This document shows, one piece after another, positions 34,880 to 47,287 of a stretch of DNA of 64,000 bases; position 1 is the stretch's first letter, and every line of letters begins with the position of its first letter. The notes below the pieces were generated by a model. That model was not told the origin of the DNA, did no database searches, and saw only the letters and a list, made by a program, of their open reading frames with translations. The position numbers and the translations under genes were made by a program. The stretch is taken from the NCBI GenBank assembly GCA_023101885.1, contig JALPQD010000232.1, positions 2,632,618 to 2,696,617 on the forward strand. The letters run 5' to 3'. The DNA is from Typhlomys cinereus. Lineage: Eukaryota > Chordata > Mammalia > Rodentia > Platacanthomyidae.

Positions 34880-35122
34880 TGGTAGTCAAAGGACTAACTA
34901 TTCATCAGATACTTGTTCTACCTTATTTTTGAGGCATGTTCTCTGTAATGTATAAACTGCTGGCTAATTCCTCTGTTTCTGTCTTCTATCTCACTGTAGG
35001 GTCTTGGGATTAGAGATGCAAGCTTCCATTTTTAGCTTTTTTGTAAGTTCTGGACAGCGAACTCAGGTCACTAAAGTTGCACAGGAAGCAATTTCACTTG
35101 CTGAGTTATCTTCTTGACCCCC
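34775..35122 (-). repeat. B4/RSINE1-type SINE, antisense
   Basis: The minus strand reads a tRNA-like head (GGTCAAGAAGATAACTCAGC, B-box-like GACCTGAGTTCG), then a B1-like centre (TAATCCCAAGACCCT, AGACAGAAACAGAGGAAT, CTCAAAAATAAGG) and a (CA)n tail seen as TG at 34848-34878. A tRNA head fused to a B1-like middle defines the B4/RSINE1 group. Confidence 0.78.
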
Positions 35123-35528
35123 AAAGAAAACTTTTATGACAACACCAATATGGATAAAAAAGGTGAGATTACAGAACCTAACACATAAGAAATGACCTCT
35201 AGAGAATATAAAAGAGCATATGGTTAAGGAGATTTAAGTTTAGTGCATTAATAAATTTACTTTCTTATATACCTGAGTCAAGGGAGAGAGATAAAATGGG
35301 GAAAATTCTAAAAAGTTTCAAAATTTTCTCAAAATAAATCAAATAAAATATAACAGTAGAAAAATTTGAATAGAGAGACCTCTTTTTCATGAATGACATT
35401 GTGCATAGGAGTCTAGGCCACACAATTGCCAAAGTTAGACTTCCTTCAGTGAGTTGCTGGCCACAGAGAGTCCTGAGGATGCCATAACAAGTTCCACTGC
35501 TCTTTGTTGCCAACTAGAAGTAGTTGGT
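35123..35528. other. Single-copy DNA before the L1 target site
   Basis: No gene recognised. 35529-35543 is the left target-site copy of the next L1. Confidence 0.5.
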
Positions 35529-38144
35529 AAGACCCTATTATTGTGAAAAAACCTTGGGAGAAACAATCCCATTTACTGTAGCCCCTAAAAAAATGAAATA
35601 CCTTGGTATAAACCTAACCAAGGAGGTAAAAGACCTTTACAATGAAAACTTTAAAACCCTAAAGAAAGAAATTGCTGAAGACATCAGAAGGTGGAAAGAC
35701 CTCCCATGCTCCTGGAGTGGCAGAATCAACATTGTAAAAATGACTATCCTACCAAAGGCAATATACAAATTCAATGCTATACCAATTAAAATCCCAAAGC
35801 AATTCTTTAAAGAAGTTGACCAAATAATCTCAAAATTCATATGGAGGCACAAAAGACCCAGGATAGCAAAGACAATCCTGAGTAACAAAAACACTGCTGG
35901 AGGTATTACCATACCGAACCTTAGTCTATACTACAAATCCATAGTTATAAAAACAGCCTGGTACTGGCTCCAAAATAGACACACAGATCAATGGATAAGG
36001 GTTGAGGACCCAGATATAAGCCCACAAAAATACAGCCATTTGGTCTTCGACAAAGGGGCCCAAAGAATCCAAAGGAAAAAAGAACAGCATCTTCAACAAA
36101 TGGTGCTGGCAAAACTGGATCTCCACATGCAGAAGATTAAAGCTGGACCCGTACTTGTCACCATGTACAAGACTTAATTCCAAATGGATCAAGGACCTTG
36201 ATATAAGGCCAGCGACTATAAAAACCATAGTTGAAAGGATAGTTAACTCCCTCGAGCTGATTGGGCTAGGCCAACAGTTCCTAAACAGACATCCAATGGC
36301 ACAGTCACTGCTACCAACTCTCAACAGTTGGGATCTTGTGAAATTAAAGAGCTTCTGTTCAGATAAAGAGATTGTCACACGAGCTCAAAGGCAACCCACA
36401 GAATGGGAGAAAATCTTCACTAACCACATATCTGATAGAGCTCTACTGTCCAGAGTGCACAAAGAACTTAGAAAATTAAACACCAAGGAAACCAATGGCC
36501 CAATTAAAAAATGGGCCCTATAACTTAAAAGAAATTTTACCAGAGATGAAATTAAAATCTCTAACAAATATCTTAAAAAATGCTCCACATCCTTAGCCAT
36601 CAGGGAAATGCAAATCAAAACTTCCCTGAGATATCATCTCACCCCGATCAGGATGGCAAAATTCCACAATACAAACAACAAGTGCTGGAGAGGATGTGGA
36701 GAGAGGGGAACTCTGCTACATTGCTGGTGGGAATGCAGGCTCATACAGCCATTTTAGCGATTCGTCTGGAGATTCTTAAAGAAATTAAAGATTGAAATGC
36801 CATATGACCCTGCGATTCCACTTTTGGGAATAACCCCCCATGCAGCAGAGGTTCGCCTCGATAGCATAAGCATGACTGTGTTCATAACAGCACTGTTTAC
36901 AATAGCAAAGTCATGGAATCAACCTAAATGTCCAACAGTTGACGAGTGGATAAGGAAACAGTGGTACATCTATACAATGGAGTACTACTCAGCCATCAAA
37001 AATGATGAATTACTGGAATTTGCTGGGAAATGGATGTCATTAGAAACAATTATATTAAGTGAAGTATCCCAAACCCAGAAAATTAAGCGCCGTATGTACT
37101 CCCTAATAGGTGGCTCCTAGTACCAAACTCACCCAGCCCACATTGAGAAACTCAAGGGTAAACCTATGTAATACGGTAATTGCAAGGATTGTGAACAGGA
37201 GGGAAGGGGTTGGAAGGCCACATCAGACACAAGGAGAGAGGGGACCATGTTACAGCAGAGAAAATCGACCTCCTAGGAATGCAAGTAAGTAATGTGACAC
37301 CTGGTTTAGTTCACAGACGTTCATTCCTGATCATGTACAACTGAGGGGGTATGATCTCACCAGAAGGGGAGGGCATATAGTCTGGCAGATGAAAAGAGAT
37401 CATTTTGCAAATGGGTGACTGATCCCTCCCTCACCGAGGTTTCCTGCTTTTATTACATCTACCCTTGAATGTGCTATTATAACAAGACTCCAGTTTAACA
37501 GTTTTTTGTCTCTGACCAGGGGGTGACATACAGTGCCCATCAGGATGGAGTGAAGGGCATTGCAGGAGCAGCAAAACTGCAAAAGAAAATCAACAAACCA
37601 CAATCCAGAACTTCAGAGACTCTATATCATCCACATAGAATTAAGCCAGCCTAATCTTCCCCCATCCTGAAGCTCAGGGACATCTGCGGAAGAGGGGGCA
37701 GTAAGATTGTAAGAGCAAAAGGATTGGGGGAGCAATGATTTGAAGAGTCTCCACACTAGTTAGGGCTGAAGCAATCATAATAGGACTTTGCATGCCCTGC
37801 GCCATGTCCGTCACACTATTGACCTCACAAAGTCTAGCATCGGCTAAAGGCACCAAGATCCTTGGAGGCAAGCGATTGATGGCCACAGTAGTGTTCCTAT
37901 GCTTAAGGGGAACATGAGAAAGGGTTCAGGGAAATGCCACTGGGTCCTTGTACGTCATCGGAAAGGAGGACCAAGAGGAGAGTTAGGCATACACAATAAA
38001 GGACTCTCTGGGAATTGGGGGGGAGGCACTGGGAGATGGGGAAGGAGGGAGGGGGAGCAGGGGGTGCGGGGGGAGGAAGAAGGGGGAGGAAACTGGTTTG
38101 TATGAGCGAAATAATAAAAAATGTTTAAAAAGACCCTATTATTG
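35529..38144 (+). mobile_element. L1, sense, 5'-truncated, with 15-bp TSD
   Basis: AAGACCCTATTATTG is repeated at 35529-35543 and 38130-38144, so the insertion is intact as it landed. The L1 itself (35544-38129, about 2.6 kb) holds the C-terminal part of ORF2, a 3' UTR with a G-rich polypurine tract (38015-38095), TGTATGAGCGAAATAATAAA and an A-rich end. It belongs to the same young subfamily as the copies at 23160 and 59632. Confidence 0.95.
35544..37120 (+). pseudogene. L1 ORF2 remnant (post-RT region to C-terminus)
   Basis: Frames at 35524-36177, 36155-36523 and 36797-37120 carry [66 protein letters not shown], and the C-terminal [19 protein letters not shown]...KIKRRMYSLIGGS. The first frame begins within host target DNA, so its start codon is not an L1 start. 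A frameshift near 36170 and a stop near 36523 split the reading frame. The last frame preserves the natural ORF2 end at 37120, which the copy at 24265 has lost. The reverse transcriptase active site is absent (truncated away). Confidence 0.93.
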
Positions 38145-39064
38145 ATGAAACCACAGTTTGTAAATAAATTGGAATTAAGTGGGAGGCCTTCTCCTTGCTT
38201 CATAGCTCTCATAAGGCTAGAACGTATCATTCCCACTTCTGGGGAAAAAAAATGCCATCAGTAATCTTTCTTATATATGGGATCTGTGTACAACCAAGCA
38301 AAAGGCCAAGCTATTATCCATTTAGATAATAGTGACAAATCTCTTATGGAGGTAATCAACCATTTTGTAATTGGATTCAATGGTTGCTCTTCTGAAAGGA
38401 ATTCATTTCTGATATTATAAACCTGGTCAAAATTTCATGGCTGGGTATGTCATAGGCCCCGGTGTTGTCGTATTACTGTTGTTTTGTTAAATGGACACAT
38501 GTGCCTATCAAATTCCTTTGTAAATGTCTGCATTTTTGTCTGTCAAATATTACTCCTGTCCACTTTTGTCAGAGAAACTCTGCTTTGGCCTATACAAAAT
38601 CACAAATGGTTAAATTACTATAAATGATTGCTGATTGCTCAGCAACAAGTGGTACATGTATTTCTTCCAAAATACAGGGAACATCACAGAAGAAGAAGGG
38701 GTTAGGAGAATGTGAGAGCTAGAGGAAGATCGGGGAATTACAGAAAGCTGACTTCCAGGCGTACATGACTGTTGCATATGAAAAACCACATAACTGTGAA
38801 CTCCCTGCATAAGATTTTCTCAAAAGCCTCCTCTGTTGTCAAGATGCTTCATAGCAGTTGTGGCAGCTTACCAACACAAGCAAATGCATCATTGTATCTC
38901 TGGAAATCCATATTTTATCTCAGGACCATACTTCATATTGTATTTTTGACTAATACAAAATATCTTATTCACCATTATAAAACCTTCAGCATACTGTATA
39001 GTTTCATTACCCTAAGATTCGCTGCCTGTTCAGTTCACATATCCATCCTTTAAAGACCATGAAA
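38145..39064. other. Single-copy DNA, no gene recognised
   Basis: No repeat or coding region recognised. The first bases continue the target site interrupted by the L1. Confidence 0.5.
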
Positions 39065-39369
39065 GCATTATATCTATTATTTATTTATTTATTTGTTTGT
39101 TTTTATGTTTAATGTGTGTGTGTGTATGTGTGTGTGTGTGTGTGTATGTCCCTGTAGAAGACCAAGGATGACTTGGCATCATCCTGGATTGCTTCTACCT
39201 CCTTTTTGCTTCACTCTGTTATTTCCCAGTTTCTGTCCACCAGGGCCAGAAGTGCAGGCCACCCTATTTCTGCTTTTCATTTTTATGTGGGACCTGGAAT
39301 CCAAGCTCAGGACCTTCTGCTTAAAAGGCAGAATCTTGACCCCTGAATCATCTCTCCAGCCTGCATTAT
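39065..39369 (-). repeat. Old Dip-like SINE, antisense, near full length
   Basis: (ATTT)n tail at 39078-39095, TG tract at 39114-39146, body with GATTGCTTCTACCTCCTTTT and CCAGGGCCAGAAGTGCAGGCC, and a head ending CATCTCTCCAGCCT. A short GCATTAT repeat at 39065-39071 and 39363-39369 may be the target-site duplication. Confidence 0.9.
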
Positions 39370-39589
39370 CCCATTTCTAATACTTTGCCAGAATGATATA
39401 ACTTTTCAGAAAGAATAATTGCAAGTGGGTGCTAATAGTTACTGAAAGGACTTAGGACCAAAGAAGATTTTATTTAGGTTTGTCAACATGGAATCCACAA
39501 ATTATTGCAATTTTAAAGATAGTTAAAATAGTTCCTCCATATTATAAGTAATAACTATAAAAATTCATCTGATATTTTCCCATTATCCT

Positions 39590-39895
39590 ATGTATGTGTA
39601 AGGGTGCATATATGTGTATTTTGCATGTGTGTGAATACATGTATGTTTGGGGATGTACCTGTGTGTTTGTAGAAACCATTGGATTATAGCAAAATCATTC
39701 TTATCTTTTCAGACAGTGTCTCTCTAATAAAATCCTTAACCCAACACTAGGGTCTGTCTCTACACTCAGTCTCTAGGTGGAATTACAGGTAATAAATAGT
39801 GTCCACCTGAAATTTTATGTGGGATCTGGGGATCCAAATTGTGGCATTTTGCATATTAAACAAGTGCTGTAATCATTGAGCCATCTTCTTAGACC
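39590..39895 (-). repeat. B4-type SINE, antisense, decayed
   Basis: Minus strand: GTCTAAGAAGATGGCTCAAT, TTTGGATCCCCAGATCCCAC, then a B1-like centre with CCTGTAATTCCACCTAGAG and a CA-type tail. The head-plus-centre order fits B4. Confidence 0.68.
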
Positions 39896-42639
39896 CTACA
39901 CAGTATTTTAAAAACTTAAGGCATTTTCTTCTATATAATTCAGTGAAATGTATTCACATATGTTTTAATGATAACATTTTAGTTTTGTTTTATGAATTTG
40001 GAACACAGGAGAGTGTCAAACTAAGATAATCTAAAGAATTTTTATCAGTCACATACTTTCATTAAAATTTAGTAAGTACCTTATCTAAATATGTCAGGCA
40101 TTTTGTTAAAGCTTGGAATAAGTAAATATATGAATAAAATATACCTTTGTCTTAAATAATATATTAGTCAAAGTTATGTTTTTGAATGTTACAGAAATAT
40201 CATCCATACTGCTAAGGCCTAAATGGAAACATATACCTGAAATAACTGGGGAGCTTAGTAACAGAGCTGACTATAGGAATTCATTTTGTCTCCCTTTGCC
40301 TGTTTTGGCCATTTTCTCTGTTGGTGAAGGTGAGTGGTGTGTTTAAACACTTACAGGAATACATTGTTCCTATTTCCAGTCCCAGAGAGAGCTTTTCTTT
40401 TAGAACATCTTTAAAAATCCAATTTTATAGCTTCATCTCTATGGCTTTCTCTGGATTAGAATTAGAAGTACGAATATTGGTTGAGAGTCTATCAACCACA
40501 CTGTTCCCAAAACTGAAAGGAGGCATAAGGCTCCCCGTGTGTCCTCACATAAAATAGAATCAATAAAAGCATGTTGAACAGAAAGAGAAATGAAGACAAG
40601 AAAAACATCAAGTACCTGAGTATTTCCTAGTGAAGCTCCAAGTTTTCCTTGAATAAATAGGCAGGAAATGTTGCCTCTCTGTTTTATGTGCCACAAGACG
40701 TGCAAAAAAATTTCATTTCAGAAGATCTACAGTGTAAGAGTCCAAATGGCATCTTTGAGATCACATGGACAAATCAGGGGGTATAACCTCTTCGATTGTA
40801 GAGACAAATCATGGGGTAAAGCCAGTTAAAGCCGAAAGAAATTAATAATGTATGAGTAAAATGAACTCTTGGTCCAATTAAAGTAATTATAAACTTTTAG
40901 CAAAAGATTTTTAGATTGTCACTTAACTCCAGAATTCTTATCTTGACCAAGGATTACCACTAAACTGCATATACTGCAAGAGATAGGCATAGAATTGTTA
41001 CAGGCATAGCTTTATTACATGTTTATTCTGTGATACATGAAGAGTATCTTTTTAATGGTGAAAAAAATAAAAATAAATTAGTAGGAAAAATAGAAATTTT
41101 TAAAGTAACTAAATTTCAAGACCCACTAAAAAATCTTCTTTAAGTAAGGTATATAAAAAATTCAAGAGAAATAAATTAAAACCAATAATGTAGCAGTACA
41201 TAGCTTTGGGAGACAGATGGATAAGGTATATATATATACTTTAGATGAAATGCTATTGATAAACAGAGTTTGGTTCTAGCAAAAGAATTATTAGTATGTC
41301 AAAGATATAAAAGTTTCTGTCACTTTCAGCATAGAAACAGTTTAGGATAAAGTTCATATCCACCTACAAATTCAGAATGTGAACTTATTGGAAAAAAGGG
41401 ATTTTTGTATATGAAATTAGTTGAAAAGAGATTTACTGGGTTGGAAAGATCCATAAAGAGAATGAGGTGTATCCTTGGAATGTGAGAGCCCACTTACCAA
41501 AAAAAAAAGTCTACACTAAATAAAGATGACATGCTGAGGAGTATAGAAGCAATGAAGTGCTGAGGATTTCAGGGACATAACAGAATTTAGAAAGAGACAT
41601 GGAATCTAAAGCGTCATTCCTCAGTTTTGCTTTTACATTTCTGTCCTCCTGAACTATGAGGAAATATTATAGCATCTCTATGACAGTGGAATATTTTTGA
41701 ACCAGTTAGGTGGATTATGCTGAAACAAATATCTGAAAATGTGGTTGTGATTTTTATATTGAATAACACATACAAAGGAAAAGAGTTTGGGAATGTTGGC
41801 TAGAACAAACATTCCTCACACCGTGCATGAAGTATGGTGTGAGGAATTGTGAATATCAGATGATTTAATGAAGGCTATTGGGATGAGAGAAAGGTGCAGA
41901 ACAAATCCAACATTTAAGTATTCATCATCATATGTATAAACTATCAGAATTATAAACATTAAAATGTGATTGCTGAGAATCAGCAGAATTTGACAGAATT
42001 CATAATTAGTAATGGAGTGAGAAAGATCTGTGGTTTCTTTGATCTAATTTCATGGTTCCCTGGTGTATGTAAAAACTTCAACAAAAGTCTAGTATGGTCT
42101 CATATCTTCCACATATTTTGATGGATTTTGATAATTTTTCTTCCTGAGATAGAATCCCCCAAATATATCTTTTGTCATTTTCCCTTTGGAATCTCCCTAG
42201 GATTCCTGAAATAATCAAAAAGATTATTATGCAGCTTTTGAAAACCTGAAGTGTTAAAACAATTAAGACTATTTGATGTGTAATTTATGATAAGTTTGCA
42301 AGGGGTGTGTTATCAAATCAAGAGATGCTGCCTTCCCAGGATTAAGTTTATATGTACAATGCGTTAGCATAGAAACTCTAAGAGGTAAGGAAAGTCCCAA
42401 TGGTATTGAAATGCTCTCACTGTCCAAAATGTATTTCTGATTTTCAGGAACATATTTCTTGATCTACCTTGTTTGACCTCACAAAGTGAATTTAATGATC
42501 AGAGTTATAATTTCTATTTTTTAAAAATGTTCATTTGATTAAAACATTTCTCCTTGATTTTAATTTTGCACCCTTTGTGACACTAGTTTTTTTTTACCTT
42601 TTTCCATTTCCAGGAATATGTGTGGATATTAAACATATA
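39896..42639. other. Single-copy AT-rich DNA with one strong hairpin
   Basis: No gene recognised. The 12-bp stem at 41811-41847 is listed separately. Short (TA)n at about 41228-41240. Confidence 0.55.
41811..41847. other. Perfect 12-bp inverted repeat, 13-nt loop
   Basis: ATTCCTCACACC at 41811-41822 is the exact reverse complement of GGTGTGAGGAAT at 41836-41847. It is not part of a recognised transposon. It is too short for a typical pre-miRNA. Confidence 0.9.
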
Positions 42640-42860
42640 TAAATGCTTTCCAAGTGTATATGCACAAGCTTATGTACATTTGTGTACTCTGAGGCTGATA
42701 CTGGGAATCATCCTTGGTCAGTCTTCCACCTTATTTTTTAGGAGAGATCTGTAGTCAAAATCACTTACAATCTGATTGACTTGGAATGCCTAGATTCTGC
42801 ACTCCAGTGCTACAATTATATGGATATGATACACTGTTTTGGATTTTTACATTGTGTCAT
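42640..42860 (-). repeat. B4/RSINE1-type SINE fragment, antisense, decayed
   Basis: The minus strand contains TTGTAGCACTGGAGTGCAGA, TCCTAAAAAATAAGGTGGAA and GTACATAAGCTTGTGCATA in the order of the B1-like centre and tail of B4/RSINE1. The tRNA-like head is missing. Confidence 0.6.
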
Positions 42861-42864
42861 AGTT

Positions 42865-43190
42865 AGGTACAGGTTCAACTTGATGGTTGAGGGTTCTAAC
42901 TATGGGCTAGATATTATCTACATTTGTAGATAATCAGTAGTTGATTTAAGCCAAAATGATTATCTAGTTTATGGAGAAGGTTCAACCCATGATGGGTGGA
43001 ACCAGATCCTGGGCATACATAGATATGGTTAAGGAAGTTGGTATCCTTCTGTATACATGGCCAGACATGCTGGTCTGGTAAGTAAGGATCATCCCTTTCT
43101 CAGCTGTTACAGGATATTGTGCTGCCAGTTCCCTTAGCTCTTCGGTGATGGTGCATGCTCGCCTGTCAACTGAACTAAGAACTGTAACCA
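42865..43190 (+). repeat. Unnamed medium-copy interspersed repeat, copy 3
   Basis: GGTTCAACTTGATGG opens the block, ATGATGGGTGGAACCAGATC lies in the centre and TGCCAGTTCCCTTAGCTCTT, CGCCTGTCAACTGAACTAAG close it, paralleling the copy at 20400 segment by segment. Heavily diverged. Confidence 0.55.
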
Positions 43191-44061
43191 GACTGTTACA
43201 GAAGTTTTGTCCTGATTTACCAGCAACCATATGGAGTAGCTGCAACATATGGGATGAAGGATCCAAACTCGGAAATTTTTGCTTGTATCAAAAGAGCTTT
43301 AACCAAGGATTCCTCCTTGGCTATCCGTACTCATGAAATTTTGTGAACATGGAATTATTAAGAACTTCCTTTGCACTTACTTTATTATGGTATATTAAAA
43401 TTTTTATACATTTGAAATATTTACAATATGTTACATGATAGATTTTACTCTATTCATGTCACATTGTCAAATTTTAGAAAACCTATAGTTAACTCTGAAT
43501 ATAGAATTAGTCATTTCATATACAGATATTCTCTCTCTCAAAATTTCTACATTTTTTATTTATTTGGATATCAAGAAAACAATTTTTCTTTTTAGATTGC
43601 ATTATTCTTATAAAGAATTATGGTCTTATTACTGATATTTGAAAGCTATCATTAATAAGTTGAACCATGTGTTTTTTAATTATTCTTCTGTATTTTACTG
43701 TAAGACAGTACTCTGGAACAACCAACTTAAGAGAGAAGGGGATATTTATTTTACTCTTGATGTTTGTATATTTACATAGTCAAGTAGGCAGCCCTATTAA
43801 AAATGGAGTTAGACAAAATTTAATCCATTAAGAATATGAACAGTTCAATGTAGAGAAAAAAGAATAATTTACCCTTTCAGTTTATTGGAACTAGAATATT
43901 GATTTTCTTCAGTTCTATCAGCTGTAAACTTTCAAGGCTTCTGTCTTGAATTGGAATCTGCATCCTTTCAGACACTGTAGAATAGAACTCAATTACACAC
44001 TGGACTTTTCCTTGCCTCCAAGTAGATTTTTCAGTAGTTGGAAAGCAAAAGAGAAAAAGAT

Positions 44062-44098
<37 letters not shown>

Positions 44099-46040
44099 AG
44101 TCCTTTGATTTTGTTTTTCTAAAGAAGTCTGACTAATACAAGCTTGGCATTGCAACACAAAACTTGAATATAATATGGTCTATTTTCAAATCTTTATAAA
44201 ACTTCCAGTTCTTTCAGTTTTGTTAGCTATCTGGTACAATCTAAACTAATGTTTTCAATTTTATCCCTGAGTTAGCATCCTGAAGGACTGAAATCTGAAC
44301 CTTTTTGCCATCAGTACACTAGACTGCATCACAGCCTTTTCTTTTCCCCTGGATATCAAGAAGACAAATGATTTAATCCTGACAATTTGAGGCAACCCTC
44401 AAAGGAGTCATGCCTGCAACATAGCAATGATAAATGAAAAAGAATGAATCCTGGAAAATTTGTGTCTGAACCATTTTTAAGCCTGGAAAGATGCTTGGAT
44501 CATGCATGCCTTGATATGACAAGGGAGTCATTACTATGAACAATTTAGTCAATGTATCATCAGTATGCTCATGAGAAAGCTGAAAAGTAACAATCAGGAA
44601 AGATTTCCTTCATAATTACTTCTAATATGCTACAATTATTGCCTTAAAGTTAAGTTCTTGAATTTTTATGATGACTTTCTATATTTATATATTTATTTTA
44701 AATGTTAATATTTTTTGTCTTTTGCATAGGCCTTGAAAACCAGTGAGCTTTGGCCTGCCCTCTCAGAAACATGGTTCCAATGATTTGACAGACACAATTT
44801 TCAAAAGAGGCTACCAGATTTTTCTCAGAATCCCTTTCTTCTGCCCTTCTTTGCTCAAAAGGAATATGGTCATTTCTGAGTTGTTCAATTGCTAATGACA
44901 GCATTTTGGAACAAACAGGAGAACTGAGAATTTTAAGTTAATCTGGAAAAACAGAGATGGTGTAGACATTTCCCAGTGTTTTATGTTATGAGATAGAAAC
45001 ACTGAGAATGCTGCTTATGCTATGATTTAACTGTATGCACCATATCCCAGCTTTGCTTTGTGTCTACCATAAGACTTCATGACCATATTTTCTTTTTGTA
45101 CTTGCCTTAATAAAACTGCCAGATCCATTTCTTTTTTCTGAGATATTTCTTACTAATGAATAGTCTTTCTATTGCAGTTGCTTTAAAAAATCATTTCCTT
45201 AATTGCCAACTGCATCCTTATACCTAATAACTATCCTGAATGAACATTTTGTATAAGAGTAGCAAAGTACAGAATCTGAAACTTTAAAAAATGAGGACAA
45301 GCACAGAAAAGAACATAGAAAAGTTAAAAAATCATTTCCTGAGTTCAGATTGTGGCCAATTTATTCCTTTTTATGTGAGAAAAGCTCTGTACTTATCTCT
45401 CCATGAAACAAAATGGTGTTAGAAGAGAAAAAAATTACTTGCATTAATACCCAACAGCTTGGCACAGGATATTATATAGACTATCGGGAAATTACCCAAA
45501 ATTTATCCAGTGAATATTCAGCCAGGCCAAGAATATAAGTTTATCTAATCAGTTTGCTTTTGTGTGACAAAAAAAAAAAACCCATAAATAACACTTGCTC
45601 ATGTCCCAATGACTTATAACCTGTGTAACCATAGGTTTAATATAAAAGAACATTATATGTTGAATGAATTCTGAAGAAGCATGTATTTTCTCAAAACTTT
45701 TCTTAAATAATTGAATAATATTAACAATATTAAGGAAAGAAGTAACATGATGTGACTAATGACTAATTATGTGTAGCAGAATTTTAGGTAATGGATTGAA
45801 AGAACAGAAAGAAACAATGTCAGATAAATTATACAATGTCTAAGCCAATGTTTTTATTAAAAATTGTTTATAAGAGGACAAGCATTAATTTTTAGAAATT
45901 ATTTGTGCAATATCAATGTCATATATAATAGTCTTTTTCTAGTTACAGTTTTAATTTTCATGGTTTCAATTGTCGTGGTCAATCATTATGCAGAAGTATT
46001 GCTATTACAAAAAACAATTATTTAAAAAATTTTAGCTCTA
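43191..46040. other. Single-copy AT-rich DNA with a GA microsatellite
   Basis: No gene recognised. (GA)n at about 44067-44095. Confidence 0.55.
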
Positions 46041-46304
46041 GTTTGTATGTGTATGTGTGCTCGTGTGTATGCACTCACACATGGAAATGTGTGTATCACA
46101 TGGCACTGTATGTGCCTGTGTAGACTCAAGGGGGACTCTGGGAATCTTCCTGCTTTCACCTTTCTTCATCTTCACATTCCAGAGCAGTAAGTGAAGGCCA
46201 CTACAATTTCCACCTGGTGTTTTTTACATGAGATCCAGGATCCAAACTCAGGTCCTTCTGCTTGTGAGAGAATCTTAATGCCCAAGCAATCTCTTCAGCT
46301 TAGA
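46041..46304 (-). repeat. Old Dip-like/B2-superfamily SINE, antisense
   Basis: A TG/TA-rich start, GAATCTTCCTGCTTTCACCT, GAGATCCAGGATCCAAACTC and AGGTCCTTCTGC towards a head ending CTCTTCAGCTTA. More diverged than most copies. Confidence 0.78.
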
Positions 46305-46961
46305 AGTCAATATTTGAGAAAATGCATCCATGTAATTTTTATTAGATATTCACATAAATTTATAATATTTCCTATAAGTTATACATTTCACTGAGTCAAA
46401 TGCACAAATGAAACATCATATATATTTCAGAAAAAAATAGAATTTAGTATAATTTGTTCCTTCAGGTAACTTGGAATGTATTCCTTATGGATGGGAGGAG
46501 TGCTATAATCATTCTTTCAAACATTACCTAATTAATTTTCATGATGAAAATTACAAGACCCATATAATTTAAATCTTGCTTGGCCTTAATTCTTGGATTT
46601 CTGATACTTCCTTCACTCAATTAACTAGATGCTTCAATCTAACAAATTAAATCACTTTTTATAGTAGACATATGATTGATTCCTTACTGATATTCCTTAG
46701 CATTTTGAAAAATCATGGAAATTTGTGGCCCCGAATCCATGATTCTGATAAGAACTCTATTGTTATTTTTCATCATAGCTCCGATTGATCAAGAAGGAAA
46801 AAAATCTATCATGGGGCACGAGAAATTGTTAGGATAATACAGATTTTAGCCGAAAGTTTTTCATGATCAATAGCATATAATGAGCAGAGATTATAGTCTA
46901 ACTCTCACACTCCAAATTTATTACCCTCCTTACATTCAGCTTATCATAAAACTGAACATTT
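46305..46961. other. Single-copy AT-rich DNA
   Basis: No gene or repeat recognised. Confidence 0.5.
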
Positions 46962-47287
46962 ATTAAGATATCAAGCTCGGGGCTGAAGAGGTAGCTCAGG
47001 GGTTAAGCCTCCGCCTTGCAGGCGGAAGGTCCTGAGTTCAGATCCCAGATCCCACGTATAGACCCCGGGCGGAAGCGGGGGCGGCCTGCGCTTCTGGTTC
47101 TGGTAGGTAGGGCGGAGCCTGTGAATCCGGGGGCAGAAGGAGGTGGAGGCGCCCATGGTGGTTCGTGAATTCGTCCGTGGTTCTAAACATACACAGACAT
47201 ACACACACAGACACGCGCACACGCACATACACACGCATATGCACACAGTTGAATAAATAATAATAAAAAAATTAAGATATCAAGCTC
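46962..47287 (+). mobile_element. Young Dip-like SINE, sense, with 17-bp TSD
   Basis: ATTAAGATATCAAGCTC at 46962-46978 and 47271-47287, perfect. The SINE, 46979-47270, has head GGGGCTGAAGAGGTAGCTCA, B-box-like GAGTTCAGATCC, CpG-rich core (GCGGAAGCGGGGGCGGCCTG), a CA tail still containing several CpGs, and GTTGAATAAATAATAAT. A TAGG duplication near 47104 is private to this copy. Surviving CpGs and a perfect duplication make it one of the youngest insertions here. Confidence 0.95.

Noticed and set aside
41435..41470. Possible SINE-head fragment near GGGTTGGAAAGATCC
   Set aside because: Too short and too diverged to support a call.
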